Shown: positions 8,313 to 16,980, counted from the first letter of the stretch. The stretch is 32,445 nt of DNA from UBA5287 sp041672395 (GCA_041672395.1 JBAYZS010000022.1:1-32445), one strand, 5' to 3'. The notes: generated by a model from the sequence alone, not told the origin. Program-made: numbers and translations.

Positions 8313-9731
8313 ATGAAGAAATTGATTAATTTATTGATGGTTGTAGCCCTACTGTTTACGGCTTGTAACTCATCAAAAATGTCCCAAAAAAATGAATATA
8401 AAGCTTTTCAGCCTATTCAAACAAATGTACCGGAACGTCCTGTAGGACAAAAACATGTATTAGGGCTTACAACTCCAAAAATTGAGACAGTTCGTGTTGG
8501 TTTTATTGGATTAGGTATGCGAGGTCCAGGTGCGGTGGATCGTTTTATTAATATTCCAGGTACTGAAATTGTAGCTTTGTGTGATATATATGCTGAAAGA
8601 GTAGAAAATTCGCAAAAGATTCTTGAAAAAGCTGGTTTACCTCGTGCAGCAGAATATAGCGGCAGTGAAGATGCTTGGAAAAAACTATGTGAACGTGATG
8701 ATATTGATCTTGTTTATATTGTAACAGATTGGAGAAATCATGCTGAAATGATGATTTATGCGATGGAACATGGCAAACATGTAGCATGTGAGGTCCCTGC
8801 TGCAATGACTTTAGATGAAATTTGGAGTGTTATTAATACTGCTGAAAAAACGCAAAAACATTGTATGCAATTAGAAAATTGTGTGTATGATTTTTTTGAA
8901 TTAACAACACTTAATATGGCGCATCAGGGACTTTTTGGCGAAGTTCTACATGCTGAAGGCGGCTATATTCATAACCTTGCTGAATTCTGGGAATATTATG
9001 AGGGAGATTGGCGAATGAAATATAACAAAGAATTCCGAGGTGATGTTTATGCTACTCATGGAATGGGTCCAGCTTGCCAAGTGTTGGATATTCATCGTGG
9101 TGACAAAATGAATTATCTAGTATCAATGGATAATAAACCGGTAAATATTCCTGAATATCTGATTGCAAAACGAGGTATGAGTCCTGATAGTGCTTACAAT
9201 TTTCAAAATGGTCAAAATACAATGACAATAATACGTACGGAAAAAGGAAAGACCTTACATATTCAGCATGATGTTTCTTCTCCTCGTCCATACAGTCGTA
9301 TGTATCAAGTGAGCGGCACCAAAGGTTTCGCTCAGAAATATCCGATAGAAGGATATGCACTTGAAGGCAATGAATTGAAAGATGGAAATCCTGATCTTGA
9401 GAATTTAAATGCTCATGCTTTTGTTTCAGAAGATATGAAAAATGAGTTGATGCAAAAATATAAACACCCAATTCATCAAGAATTGGAAGAAATTGCGAAG
9501 AAAGTTGGAGGTCACGGAGGTATGGACTTTATCATGGATTATAGACTTGTTTATTGTCTTAAAAACGGTCTTCCACTCGATATGGATGTATATGATCTAG
9601 CTGAATGGTGTTGTTTAGGAGAATTGAGTCGTATTTCAATGGAAAACAATAGTGCTCTCGTTGCTATTCCAGATTTCACAAGAGGTCATTGGGGTGATAT
9701 TAAAGGATATAGACATGCTTTTGCAAAGTAA
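8313..9731 (+). CDS. GH109-type glycosidase (Gfo/Idh/MocA fold), probable alpha-N-acetylgalactosaminidase, lipoprotein
   Basis: This 472-residue protein has a lipoprotein signal (lipobox LFTAC, Cys18), so it is probably anchored in a membrane and exported. An N-terminal Rossmann fold binds NAD (GLGMRGPG at 66-73, followed by the acidic turn ALCDIYAERV). The C-terminal Gfo/Idh/MocA domain has the family motifs YATHGMGP (His249) and GGHGGMDFIMDYR. This combination and the length match glycoside hydrolase family 109, whose founding members cleave terminal alpha-GalNAc, for example blood-group A antigen, by a transient NAD-dependent oxidation. The exact substrate is inference. It follows the susCD set in the same direction but is separated by a hairpin and has its own possible promoter. 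A plain sugar dehydrogenase of the same fold is the alternative, but the export signal and the motifs favour GH109. Confidence 0.87.
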   Translation: MKKLINLLMVVALLFTACNSSKMSQKNEYKAFQPIQTNVPERPVGQKHVLGLTTPKIETVRVGFIGLGMRGPGAVDRFINIPGTEIVALCDIYAERVENSQKILEKAGLPRAAEYSGSEDAWKKLCERDDIDLVYIVTDWRNHAEMMIYAMEHGKHVACEVPAAMTLDEIWSVINTAEKTQKHCMQLENCVYDFFELTTLNMAHQGLFGEVLHAEGGYIHNLAEFWEYYEGDWRMKYNKEFRGDVYATHGMGPACQVLDIHRGDKMNYLVSMDNKPVNIPEYLIAKRGMSPDSAYNFQNGQNTMTIIRTEKGKTLHIQHDVSSPRPYSRMYQVSGTKGFAQKYPIEGYALEGNELKDGNPDLENLNAHAFVSEDMKNELMQKYKHPIHQELEEIAKKVGGHGGMDFIMDYRLVYCLKNGLPLDMDVYDLAEWCCLGELSRISMENNSALVAIPDFTRGHWGDIKGYRHAFAK

Positions 9732-9747
9732 GAGTTTATAGTATATA

Positions 9748-9776
9748 TTAAAAGGTCGCTTTTCGCGACCTTTTAA
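9748..9776. terminator. Intrinsic terminator after the GH109 gene
   Basis: A perfect 12-base-pair stem (9748-9759 with 9765-9776; core aaggtcgc/gcgacctt) and a 5-base loop lie 17 bases after the stop codon. The T-rich side of the stem forms the tract. It closes the glycan-utilisation locus. Confidence 0.85.
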
Positions 9777-9948
9777 TATGATAATTAATAAATAATAGTA
9801 AGAATTCGATTTTTATCGATTAAACAATAAATGAGAGCTCTTTATATGCATTTATTATTCATTTTTTTTAATATCATGTTTCATACATTTCAAACATTTT
9901 GCAAACGGTATTAAATATTATTTTATTTATAAAGATTATTGTATAAAT

Positions 9949-9981
9949 TTTGGTTTTTCATTACTAAAAAACTTATATTTG
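9949..9981 (+). promoter_or_regulatory. Promoter of the nucleotidyltransferase gene
   Basis: TTTG at 9949-9952 and TATATTTG at 9974-9981 are 21 bases apart, matching the Bacteroidetes -33/-7 pattern (TTTG, 19-21 bases, TAnnTTTG). The start codon lies 27 bases after the -7 element. Confidence 0.65.
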
Positions 9982-10008
9982 TAGAAAGTTAAATAAAAAT
10001 AGATTAAA

Positions 10009-10911
10009 ATGAAACCAACTCTTTTTGTACTAGCTGCAGGAATGGGCAGTCGTTACGGAGGTCTTAAACAATTGGATGGAGTCGGCCCTAGTGGTGAAAC
10101 AATCATGGATTATTCAATTTATGACGCTGTAAATGCTGGCTTTGGCAAACTAGTTTTTGTCATAAGAGATACTTTTGAAAATGATTTTCGTGAAAAAATC
10201 GTAAAGAAATATGAGAAAAAAATACCAGTTGAGCTGGTGTTCCAAGATATAAACAATTTGCCGGAAGGGTTCACTGCTCCCGAAGGAAGAGAAAAACCAT
10301 GGGGTACAAATCATGCTGTTATGATGGGAAAAGATGTCATTAATGAACCTTTTGCTGTTATTAACGCTGACGATTTTTATGGACGTGAGAGTTATAAAGT
10401 GCTTTGTGATTTCCTTACAAAATTGGAAAATGCAAATGATGAATATTGCATGATTGGATATCGTGTAGGAAATACTTTATCAGAAAGTGGAACTGTTGCA
10501 CGCGGTATTTGTGAGACAGATATTGAAAGTAATCTAACCGGAGTAGTTGAACGTACACAAATAAAACGAATTGACGGGGTTGTAAAATATAACGATGAAA
10601 ATGATCAATGGATTGAAATCGATGATAATGCACCGGTTTCAATGAATATGTGGGGCTTTACTCCTGATTATTTCAAATATTCTGAAGACTATTTTGTGAA
10701 TTTCTTAAAAGAAAATGCAGATAACCTGAAAGCAGAATACTTTATTCCATTGTTAGTTAATGATTTGATTATTGAAAATAAAGTTAATGTTAAGGTTCTT
10801 GATACACCTTCTAAATGGTTTGGGGTGACTTATGCCCAAGATCGACCTGAGGTGGTTACAAAACTACAAAAACTTGTTGATGACGGAGTTTATCCTTCTC
10901 CTTTGTGGTAA
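10009..10911 (+). CDS. Sugar-phosphate nucleotidyltransferase (NDP-sugar pyrophosphorylase family)
   Basis: This 300-residue cytoplasmic enzyme begins directly with the nucleotidyltransferase loop LAAGMGSRYGGLKQ (about residues 6-20), which binds the nucleoside triphosphate. It carries the metal-binding acidic motif NADDFYG (about residues 119-125). Enzymes of this family join a sugar 1-phosphate to an NTP. The sugar and the nucleotide cannot be told from the sequence. It has its own promoter and is followed by a membrane-protein gene after 28 bases. Lying between a GH109 gene and galM/galK, it could activate HexNAc-1-phosphate or galactose-1-phosphate, but that is inference from position only. 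Related proteins occur next to sugar kinases in other Bacteroidetes; no such kinase is adjacent here. Confidence 0.8.
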   Translation: MKPTLFVLAAGMGSRYGGLKQLDGVGPSGETIMDYSIYDAVNAGFGKLVFVIRDTFENDFREKIVKKYEKKIPVELVFQDINNLPEGFTAPEGREKPWGTNHAVMMGKDVINEPFAVINADDFYGRESYKVLCDFLTKLENANDEYCMIGYRVGNTLSESGTVARGICETDIESNLTGVVERTQIKRIDGVVKYNDENDQWIEIDDNAPVSMNMWGFTPDYFKYSEDYFVNFLKENADNLKAEYFIPLLVNDLIIENKVNVKVLDTPSKWFGVTYAQDRPEVVTKLQKLVDDGVYPSPLW

Positions 10912-10939
10912 TTACGTTGTTTGAATTAACAATAAACCA

Positions 10940-12268
10940 ATGGTTATAATAGATATCATTGTTATTCTTCTACTTATTGTCCTTAATGGTTATTTCGCTC
11001 TTTCTGAAATAGCTGTTGTTTCTGCAAAAAAAACAAAACTTGAAGCAGAACGAAAAAAGGGTAGTAAGGGAGCAGAAATGGCATTACAGCTTAAATCTGA
11101 TCCCGATAATTTTCTATCGGCAGTTCAAGTTGGAATAACTTTGATTGGCATTATAAATGGTGCATATGGTGGAGCAACTCTTTCTGTATATGTCGAACCT
11201 ATTTTTAAAAGATTTACATGGTCCGAACCTTATGCTTATACTATTTCTTTGGTGATTGTTGTTTTTTTAATAACTTATGTATCGATAGTAATTGGTGAAT
11301 TAGTACCTAAAACAGCTGCACTAAATAATCCTGAGAAAGTGGCAGTGGCGGTTTCTCGTTCGATAAGTATAGTTAGTATTATATTTTATCCTTTTGTTAA
11401 ACTATTGGCTATTTCAACAAGTTTCTTAAACCGACTTATCGGATTGAAACCAAAAGAAGATAGTGTAACAGAAATGGAGTTAAGAGCAATGTTGAAAAAT
11501 GCTTCTAACGAAGGGGTAATTGATCTTGAAGAGAATATTATTCATGAACAGATATTTTATTTTTCTGATAAAAGATCAATTCACATTATGACTCATCGAA
11601 CTGAAGTGGAGTGGGTAGATATTTCAGAAACGAAAGAAGAATTGATTAAAGAACTTCTTGAGACTAAACACAGTAAAATTTTAGCTTGCAATAACCGGAT
11701 TGATGATTTTGTGGGGGTTATTTCAATGCGAAATTTCTTAATGAAGCTTACAAAAAAAGAAGATTTTACAATCGATGAATTGATTTTTGAGCCATTGATT
11801 GTTCCGGCTACTTTACGCGCTCAAAAAGTGCTGGAATCGATGAAGAAAAATCGACAATTTATGGCCGTAGTAGTTGATGAATATGGTAGTCTTGAAGGAA
11901 TTATAACACTACATGATATTTTTGAAAATATTCTAGGATCTATTCCGGAAGAAACTGATACAGATACGGATCCTCTGATTTTTATGAGAAATGATTATTC
12001 TGCATTGATTAGTGGTGAAGCTCCCATAGAGTTAATTTCATATCTGGATGAAGATTTTATCGTTGATTTTGATGAAATTGATTATTCTACAGTTGCAGGT
12101 TTTGTATTTTCTTGTCTGAACAAAATTCCAAGCGTGGGTGACCATTTTGTATTTGGAGATTTATACTTTGAAGTGATGGATATAGATAATAATAGAATTG
12201 ATAAAGTACTAGTAACTAATATTAAAAAGGAAAAAGAGGACAGTATCAAAAGTGATCAAATGGAATGA
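10940..12268 (+). CDS. CNNM/CorC-type membrane protein with CBS domains (hemolysin-family annotation)
   Basis: This 442-residue inner-membrane protein has an N-terminal DUF21 (CNNM) transmembrane domain with hydrophobic segments at about 1-22, 60-80, 95-120 and 135-160, including the conserved IGELVPKT. A pair of CBS domains follows (about 205-330, with VVVDEYGSLEGIITLHDI), and a C-terminal CorC_HlyC domain (about 345-425) ends in an acidic/basic tail. Family members are linked to Mg2+/Co2+ export or tolerance; the name hemolysin is historical. The start ATG 10940 leads straight into the first helix. It is 28 bases after the nucleotidyltransferase gene and probably shares its transcript, with no obvious functional link. 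Confidence 0.88.
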   Translation: MVIIDIIVILLLIVLNGYFALSEIAVVSAKKTKLEAERKKGSKGAEMALQLKSDPDNFLSAVQVGITLIGIINGAYGGATLSVYVEPIFKRFTWSEPYAYTISLVIVVFLITYVSIVIGELVPKTAALNNPEKVAVAVSRSISIVSIIFYPFVKLLAISTSFLNRLIGLKPKEDSVTEMELRAMLKNASNEGVIDLEENIIHEQIFYFSDKRSIHIMTHRTEVEWVDISETKEELIKELLETKHSKILACNNRIDDFVGVISMRNFLMKLTKKEDFTIDELIFEPLIVPATLRAQKVLESMKKNRQFMAVVVDEYGSLEGIITLHDIFENILGSIPEETDTDTDPLIFMRNDYSALISGEAPIELISYLDEDFIVDFDEIDYSTVAGFVFSCLNKIPSVGDHFVFGDLYFEVMDIDNNRIDKVLVTNIKKEKEDSIKSDQME

Positions 12269-12296
12269 TAATAGCGGATGATAAAGAATAATTATT

Positions 12297-12304
12297 TAAA
12301 TTTG
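12297..12304 (+). promoter_or_regulatory. Possible -7 element upstream of galM
   Basis: TAAATTTG matches TAnnTTTG. No TTTG box is visible at the right distance upstream. It would give a galM leader of about 160 bases that contains the two palindromes at 12364-12377 and 12408-12422. Confidence 0.35.
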
Positions 12305-12363
12305 TAAATATTAATCTAAACAACAGTTAATTAGATAGTTTTTGAATTAAAAGAATGAAAAAG

Positions 12364-12377
12364 ATGTTTTATAACAT
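12364..12377. promoter_or_regulatory. Palindromic candidate operator, galM leader
   Basis: Half-sites atgtt and aacat are separated by ttat. The site is 96 bases before the galM start codon. It is a candidate target for the NUDIX-type regulator at the end of this gene cluster, but in AT-rich DNA such a palindrome may arise by chance. Confidence 0.25.
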
Positions 12378-12407
12378 ATTAAATTATTATGATCTATTAA
12401 AAAGTAA

Positions 12408-12422
12408 GTGTTACATTTACAC
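12408..12422. promoter_or_regulatory. Palindromic candidate operator gtgt-n7-acac, galM leader
   Basis: Half-sites gtgt and acac flank tacattt, about 50 bases before galM. It is a second possible regulator site in the same leader and is unproven. Confidence 0.25.
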
Positions 12423-12473
12423 CGATTTTAAAAGATCCAGTCTTCATACTTATTTTTAAACACCAAGAACGGA

Positions 12474-13553
12474 ATGAAAAAAACAGTAGGTATATCCGGT
12501 TTGCAAGTTGCTTTATTTGAAAAAAATGTTGACGGTAAGCAAACCGGATTGTACACTCTCACTAATTCAAGTGGGAGTGAGTTAGAAATCACAAATTATG
12601 GCGCCAAAATTGTTTCAATAATGGTTCCTAACAAAAACGGTAATTTTACAGACATTGTGTTAGGACATCCATCTATTGAAGAATATTTGAAATCAGAAGA
12701 ACCTTATTTCGGAGCAGTTTGTGGACGAACAGGCAATAGAATTGCAAAAGGTAAATTTACTCTTGATGGAAAAGAGTATTCACTAGCTGTTAATAATGGC
12801 CATAATTCACTTCACGGAGGAATTAAGGGTTTTAATGCTGTTGTATGGGATGTAGTAAATGTGTCTGATAATTGTATTGAATTACATTACTTATCAGTTG
12901 ATGGAGAAGAATGTTTTCCTGGAAATTTAGATGTTTCTGTAACTTATACGATTACTGATGAAAATGAAGTGGTTATAAGTTATCGTGCAACCACGGATCA
13001 GGCAACCATAATTAACCTCACAAATCATACTTATTTTAATTTGTCGGGAGAGGGTGATCCATACATTGGAGATCATGTGCTTACTATTCATGCCGATACT
13101 TATCTGCCAACAGATGAAACTGCTATTCCTTATGGTCCTGCAGAATCAGTAAAAGGTACACCGATGGATTTCACAACGCCTCATGCAATTGGGGAACGTA
13201 TTAATGATGATTTTGAGCAACTCCATTTTGGGAAAGGGTACGATCACACATATGTATTAAATAAAAAATCCCCAAATGAATATGCATATTTCGGGGTTTG
13301 TGAATCACTTAAAACAGGAATTGTTATGGAAATGTTTACAGACCAACCTGGTGTTCAAGTATATACGGGCAATTGGATGACGGGCAATTTCGCAGGAAAA
13401 AATGATAAACACTATCCGGAAAGATCGGCAGTGTGTTTTGAAACTCAACATTATCCCGATAGTATTAATAAACCTGATTATCCCTCGATTGTTCTTCGAC
13501 CGGGTGAAGTTTTTAATTCATTTACTACTTATAAATTTAACGTTAATAAATAG
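12474..13553 (+). CDS. galM: Aldose 1-epimerase (galactose mutarotase)
   Basis: This 359-residue protein interconverts alpha and beta anomers of galactose (and glucose), feeding the alpha form to galactokinase. The family's key residues are visible: the His pair in HNSLHGG (His110, His114), the catalytic acid His185 in NLTNHTYFNLSG, the catalytic base Glu323 in CFETQHYPD, and the NRIAKGKF loop. No signal peptide is apparent, so it is probably cytoplasmic. It is first in the galM - transporter - galK operon, with a 43-base gap to the transporter. Length is normal. Confidence 0.94.
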   Translation: MKKTVGISGLQVALFEKNVDGKQTGLYTLTNSSGSELEITNYGAKIVSIMVPNKNGNFTDIVLGHPSIEEYLKSEEPYFGAVCGRTGNRIAKGKFTLDGKEYSLAVNNGHNSLHGGIKGFNAVVWDVVNVSDNCIELHYLSVDGEECFPGNLDVSVTYTITDENEVVISYRATTDQATIINLTNHTYFNLSGEGDPYIGDHVLTIHADTYLPTDETAIPYGPAESVKGTPMDFTTPHAIGERINDDFEQLHFGKGYDHTYVLNKKSPNEYAYFGVCESLKTGIVMEMFTDQPGVQVYTGNWMTGNFAGKNDKHYPERSAVCFETQHYPDSINKPDYPSIVLRPGEVFNSFTTYKFNVNK

Positions 13554-13596
13554 ACAGTTTAATTATTATATTACAAATAAACAAATAAAAAAACTT

Positions 13597-14895
13597 ATGA
13601 CTACAACAACTAAAATTGAAAAAACAAATTATGCATTACCAATAGCGGTGATGTTTCTTCTTTTCTTCATGATCTCTTTTGTTACAGGATTACAAAATCC
13701 TTTTGGAGTAATTGTAAAAGATCAATTCGAGGCAAGTAATTTTATGTCTCAATTAGGAAATGCGGCTAATTTTATAGCTTATGCTTTCATGGGAATTCCT
13801 GCAGGAATCATTCTACAAAAAAAAGGTTATAAATTTACTTCTCTAACTGCTGTGCTTGTAGGTTTTATTGGAGTTTCAATAACTTTTCTTTCAGGTATAA
13901 CAGAAAGTTTTGGAGTATATTTAACAGGTGCATTCATCTCTGGTTTCTCAATGTGTATGCTTAATATTGTTGTTAATCCAATGCTTAACACTTTAGGTAG
14001 TGGTGGAAACAAAGGTAATCAGCTAATCCAGTTTGGAGGAGCAATCAACTCTATCGGCGCAACTATTGCTCCTGTATTAGGTGGTTATTTGATTGGAAAC
14101 GCAGTTAATAAAACTATTCAGGATGCAAACCCAGCGTTATATTTAGCTATGGGTATTTTTGCTTTTGCTTTTATAGTATTGTTAGTAGTTAAAATTCCGG
14201 AACCAGGATTGGCAATCACAAAAAATCAACCAAAGAAAACAACTAAAGATAAACATAGTGCTCTTTCTTTTCGCCATTTTATTTTTGGTATAATCGCCAT
14301 TTTTATTTATGTTGGTGTTGAAGTTGGAATTCCAAATATGGCAAATCTTTATATGACTACAGCTAATACAGGTAATATTGGTAGTGGTTTAAATATCGCT
14401 ACAGGTGTTGCTGGATCAATCGTAGGAGCATATTGGTTATTAATGCTCGCTGGTCGTTTATTAGGAGGTATTTTAGGTGGAAAAATTTCAAGTAAAGTTA
14501 TGTTGGCAACCGCATCATCTTTAGGTATATTGCTTGTTGTAGTTGCTGTGTTTATGCCAATAGAACCTTCAATTAATATGTTTGGAGCAGTTGTTCCTGC
14601 AAAAATATTATTACTTGTTTTATGCGGACTTTGCACTTCTGTTATGTGGGGCAGTATCTTTAATCTTGCTGTGGAAGGTTTGGGTAAATATACAGAAATG
14701 GCATCTGGTATCTTTATGGTAATGGTTTGCGGTGGCGGTTTATTACCTCTATTGCAAGGTGCACTTGCTGACAACGTAGGATTTATTAACAGCTATTGGT
14801 TGATCGTTGTTGGATTTGCCGCACTTTTATTATATGCAGTAGTTGGTTCTAAGAATGTCAATACCAATATTGTAACTACTGATGAGAAAGCTTAA
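13597..14895 (+). CDS. gluP: Glucose/galactose MFS transporter (FucP/GluP type)
   Basis: This 432-residue inner-membrane protein has about 12 hydrophobic segments and the FucP-type start (FFMISFVTGLQNPFG), followed by QLGNAANFIAYAFMGIPAG. Proteins of this group import hexoses by proton symport. A position between galM and galK supports galactose and/or glucose as substrate. The open frame extends back to 13402 within galM, but ATG 13597 gives the normal N-terminus and sits 43 bases after the galM stop. The gluP symbol rests on family and neighbours; fucose transport is possible but less likely here. Confidence 0.9.
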   Translation: MTTTTKIEKTNYALPIAVMFLLFFMISFVTGLQNPFGVIVKDQFEASNFMSQLGNAANFIAYAFMGIPAGIILQKKGYKFTSLTAVLVGFIGVSITFLSGITESFGVYLTGAFISGFSMCMLNIVVNPMLNTLGSGGNKGNQLIQFGGAINSIGATIAPVLGGYLIGNAVNKTIQDANPALYLAMGIFAFAFIVLLVVKIPEPGLAITKNQPKKTTKDKHSALSFRHFIFGIIAIFIYVGVEVGIPNMANLYMTTANTGNIGSGLNIATGVAGSIVGAYWLLMLAGRLLGGILGGKISSKVMLATASSLGILLVVVAVFMPIEPSINMFGAVVPAKILLLVLCGLCTSVMWGSIFNLAVEGLGKYTEMASGIFMVMVCGGGLLPLLQGALADNVGFINSYWLIVVGFAALLLYAVVGSKNVNTNIVTTDEKA

Positions 14896-14959
14896 TTTGA
14901 AGAGATTCTTTAAAGTGTAACTTGAACAGAAAACAGATTTTTAAAAAAATAATGTTATA

Positions 14960-16114
14960 ATGACAAAAGATCAAGTAATAAAAATATATCAAGATAAATT
15001 TGGAATTGAAACACCTGAAGTTTATGCGTCTCCCGGACGCATAAACCTAATAGGAGAACATACAGATTATAATGGCAGTTTTGTGTTTCCAGGTGCTATT
15101 GATAAAGGGATGATTGCTGCAATTAAATTGAATGGCACAGAAAAGGTTCATGTATATGCAATAGACTTAGATGAATATACAGAATTTGGATTGAATGAAG
15201 AGGATGCTCCAAGTCAAGGTTGGGCTAAATACATTTTTGGCGTATGTCGCGAAATCATAAAAAGAGGTTATAAGATTGAGGGTTTTGATACAGCATTTTC
15301 CGGAGATGTTCCATTAGGTGCAGGAATGTCTTCATCTGCTGCTTTAGAAAGTACGTATGTTTTTGCTCTAAATGATATGCTTAATTTGAATATAGATAAA
15401 TTTGAATTGGCAAAAATTGGACAAAAAACCGAGCATAATTATGTGGGTGTAAATTGTGGAATAATGGATCAATTTGCATCAATATTTGGTAAAGCAGGTC
15501 ATTTAATTAGGTTAGATTGCAAAACTTTGGATTTTGAATATTTTCCTTTCGACCCACAACCACATGGATATCGGGTAGTACTTTTAGATACAGTAGTAAA
15601 GCATGAATTAGCATTGTCTGCTTATAATAAAAGACGTGAATCATGTGAAAATGCTGTTGCTGCAATCAAAAAAAATCATCCAGAAGTAGATTTTTTACGT
15701 GATGCCAATATGGAGATGCTTAATGAAGCAAAGAATGATATTTCTGAGGAAGATTTTATGCGTTCACAATACGTAATAGAAGAAACACAAAGAGTTAGAG
15801 ATGTGAGTGATGCTCTAGAAAGAGATGATTATGAGACTGTTGGTAAAAAAATGTATGAAACACATGATGGAATGAGCCGTTTGTATGAAGTTAGTTGTGA
15901 AGAGCTTGATTTTTTGAATGATGTTGCTATGCAAAATAATGTAACCGGCTCTCGCGTAATGGGTGGTGGCTTTGGCGGTTGTACAATCAATCTCGTTAAA
16001 GAAAAATTGCATGATCGCTTTATAGCTGATGCAAAAGAAAAGTTCAAAGCTAAATATGGTTATGAACCAAAAATATATGATGTTATAATTAGTGATGGAG
16101 CTAGAAAATTATAA
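14960..16114 (+). CDS. galK: Galactokinase
   Basis: This 384-residue cytoplasmic GHMP kinase phosphorylates alpha-D-galactose at C1 using ATP. It has the galactokinase signature PGRINLIGEHTDYNGSFVF near the N-terminus, the ATP-binding GHMP motif PLGAGMSSSAALE, the catalytic Asp170 in GIMDQFAS, and the C-terminal glycine-rich GGGFGGCTINL. It is third in the operon, 64 bases after the transporter. The next Leloir enzymes (galT, galE) are not in this window. Length and motifs are normal. Confidence 0.96.
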   Translation: MTKDQVIKIYQDKFGIETPEVYASPGRINLIGEHTDYNGSFVFPGAIDKGMIAAIKLNGTEKVHVYAIDLDEYTEFGLNEEDAPSQGWAKYIFGVCREIIKRGYKIEGFDTAFSGDVPLGAGMSSSAALESTYVFALNDMLNLNIDKFELAKIGQKTEHNYVGVNCGIMDQFASIFGKAGHLIRLDCKTLDFEYFPFDPQPHGYRVVLLDTVVKHELALSAYNKRRESCENAVAAIKKNHPEVDFLRDANMEMLNEAKNDISEEDFMRSQYVIEETQRVRDVSDALERDDYETVGKKMYETHDGMSRLYEVSCEELDFLNDVAMQNNVTGSRVMGGGFGGCTINLVKEKLHDRFIADAKEKFKAKYGYEPKIYDVIISDGARKL

Positions 16115-16139
16115 ACATTATAATATTATTAATTTTATT

Positions 16140-16166
16140 GTTGGGAGCTATATGCTCCCAACTTTT
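16140..16166 (+). terminator. Intrinsic terminator after galK
   Basis: A perfect 9-base-pair GC-containing stem (gttgggagc 16140-16148 with 16154-16162), a 5-base loop tatat, and a following TTTT tract. It falls inside the 73-base gap between galK and the NUDIX-regulator gene, so the regulator is either expressed by read-through or from a promoter I could not identify. Confidence 0.8.
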
Positions 16167-16187
16167 ACTTGAAAAAAGTCATATCTA

Positions 16188-16880
16188 ATGAATACACAAT
16201 TTTATGAAAACAATTCAGAGTTTTTAATCGCTGTTGATTGCATAATCTTTGGATTTAAAAACAATGAATTAAATATTTTGTTAACTCGTCGACCTGTTAA
16301 ACCACTTTTAAATGAATGGTCTTTAATGGGTGGATTTATGGAAAATGATGAAAGCCTGGATGATGCTGCGAAAAAAGTTCTGTACAGATATACTCAACAA
16401 ACAGGGATATATATGGAACAAGTCGGCGCATATGGAGAAATTGATCGCGATACAGGCGGAAGGGTTGTTTCAGTTGCTTTTTACGCTTTAGTAAGATTAG
16501 ATGAATTTGATACTTCTCTTGCTAAAAAATTTGAAGCAACATGGATGAATATTAATAAATTACCTACTTTAGTCTTTGATCATAATAAAATGGTTCAAGA
16601 TGCTCTAAAGGTTTTGCGTTATAAGGTATCTTTAGAACCCATAATCTTTCAGTTCTTTGGAGTTAAATTTACTTTACCTGCTTTACAAAACTTGTATGAG
16701 GCTATTTATCAAACAGAAATAGATAAACGAAATTTCCGGAGAAAACTTATTTCAATGAATATATTGAACAAATTTGAAGAAAAAGATAAGAGCTCATCTA
16801 AACGTGGTGCTCATTATTATTCATTTGATCAGGTTAAATATAATCAATTTATAAAAAAGGGAGCAATATATTCTCTTTAG
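16188..16880 (+). CDS. NUDIX-domain transcriptional regulator (AraR/NrtR group), winged-helix C-terminus
   Basis: This 230-residue protein has a NUDIX-like N-terminal domain (about 1-145) and a winged-helix DNA-binding domain (about 150-230; FTLPALQNLYEAIYQ, then FRRKLISMNIL). The NUDIX box begins as expected (GFMENDE) but the catalytic part is degenerate: where REUXEE is needed it reads KVLYRY, so the metal-binding glutamates are absent and hydrolysis is unlikely. This fits the Bacteroidetes regulators of this fold that sense a sugar instead, such as the arabinose regulator AraR known from Bacteroides. Here the neighbours galM, gluP and galK suggest galactose or a related sugar as effector; that is inference. 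Targets are probably the galM leader. Confidence 0.85.
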   Translation: MNTQFYENNSEFLIAVDCIIFGFKNNELNILLTRRPVKPLLNEWSLMGGFMENDESLDDAAKKVLYRYTQQTGIYMEQVGAYGEIDRDTGGRVVSVAFYALVRLDEFDTSLAKKFEATWMNINKLPTLVFDHNKMVQDALKVLRYKVSLEPIIFQFFGVKFTLPALQNLYEAIYQTEIDKRNFRRKLISMNILNKFEEKDKSSSKRGAHYYSFDQVKYNQFIKKGAIYSL

Positions 16881-16895
16881 TAAGAACAAGAAAAG

Positions 16896-16941
16896 AGTAA
16901 AAATACCGATTTTAATTTATATTAAAATCGGTATTTTTACT
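16896..16941. terminator. Long perfect hairpin between regulator and carA
   Basis: A perfect 21-base-pair stem (16896-16916 with 16921-16941) closed by the 4-base loop ttat lies 15 bases after the regulator stop. It contains accgat/atcggt as its only G-C rich part, and the descending arm ends in a T-run (gtatttttact). It most likely terminates regulator transcripts in front of the carA promoter. Confidence 0.75.
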
Positions 16942-16972
16942 TATCTTATTTTCATAAAACATAGTTTTTGTT

Positions 16973-16980
16973 TATCTTTG
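16973..16980 (+). promoter_or_regulatory. -7 element of the carA operon
   Basis: TATCTTTG matches TAnnTTTG and lies 45 bases before the carA start. No clear TTTG box is present 19-21 bases upstream, where TTTTC is the nearest match. Confidence 0.5.

Noticed and set aside
9052..9471. 139-codon open frame on the minus strand
   Set aside because: It lies fully inside the GH109 gene and shows no protein-like features; it is a shadow frame.
13402..13596. Extension of the sugar-transporter frame into galM
   Set aside because: The 65 extra residues overlap galM and do not belong to the transporter fold; ATG 13597 gives the usual N-terminus.
14349..14774. 141-codon open frame on the minus strand inside the transporter gene
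   Set aside because: The plus-strand frame is a clear 12-segment transporter; the opposing frame has no family resemblance.
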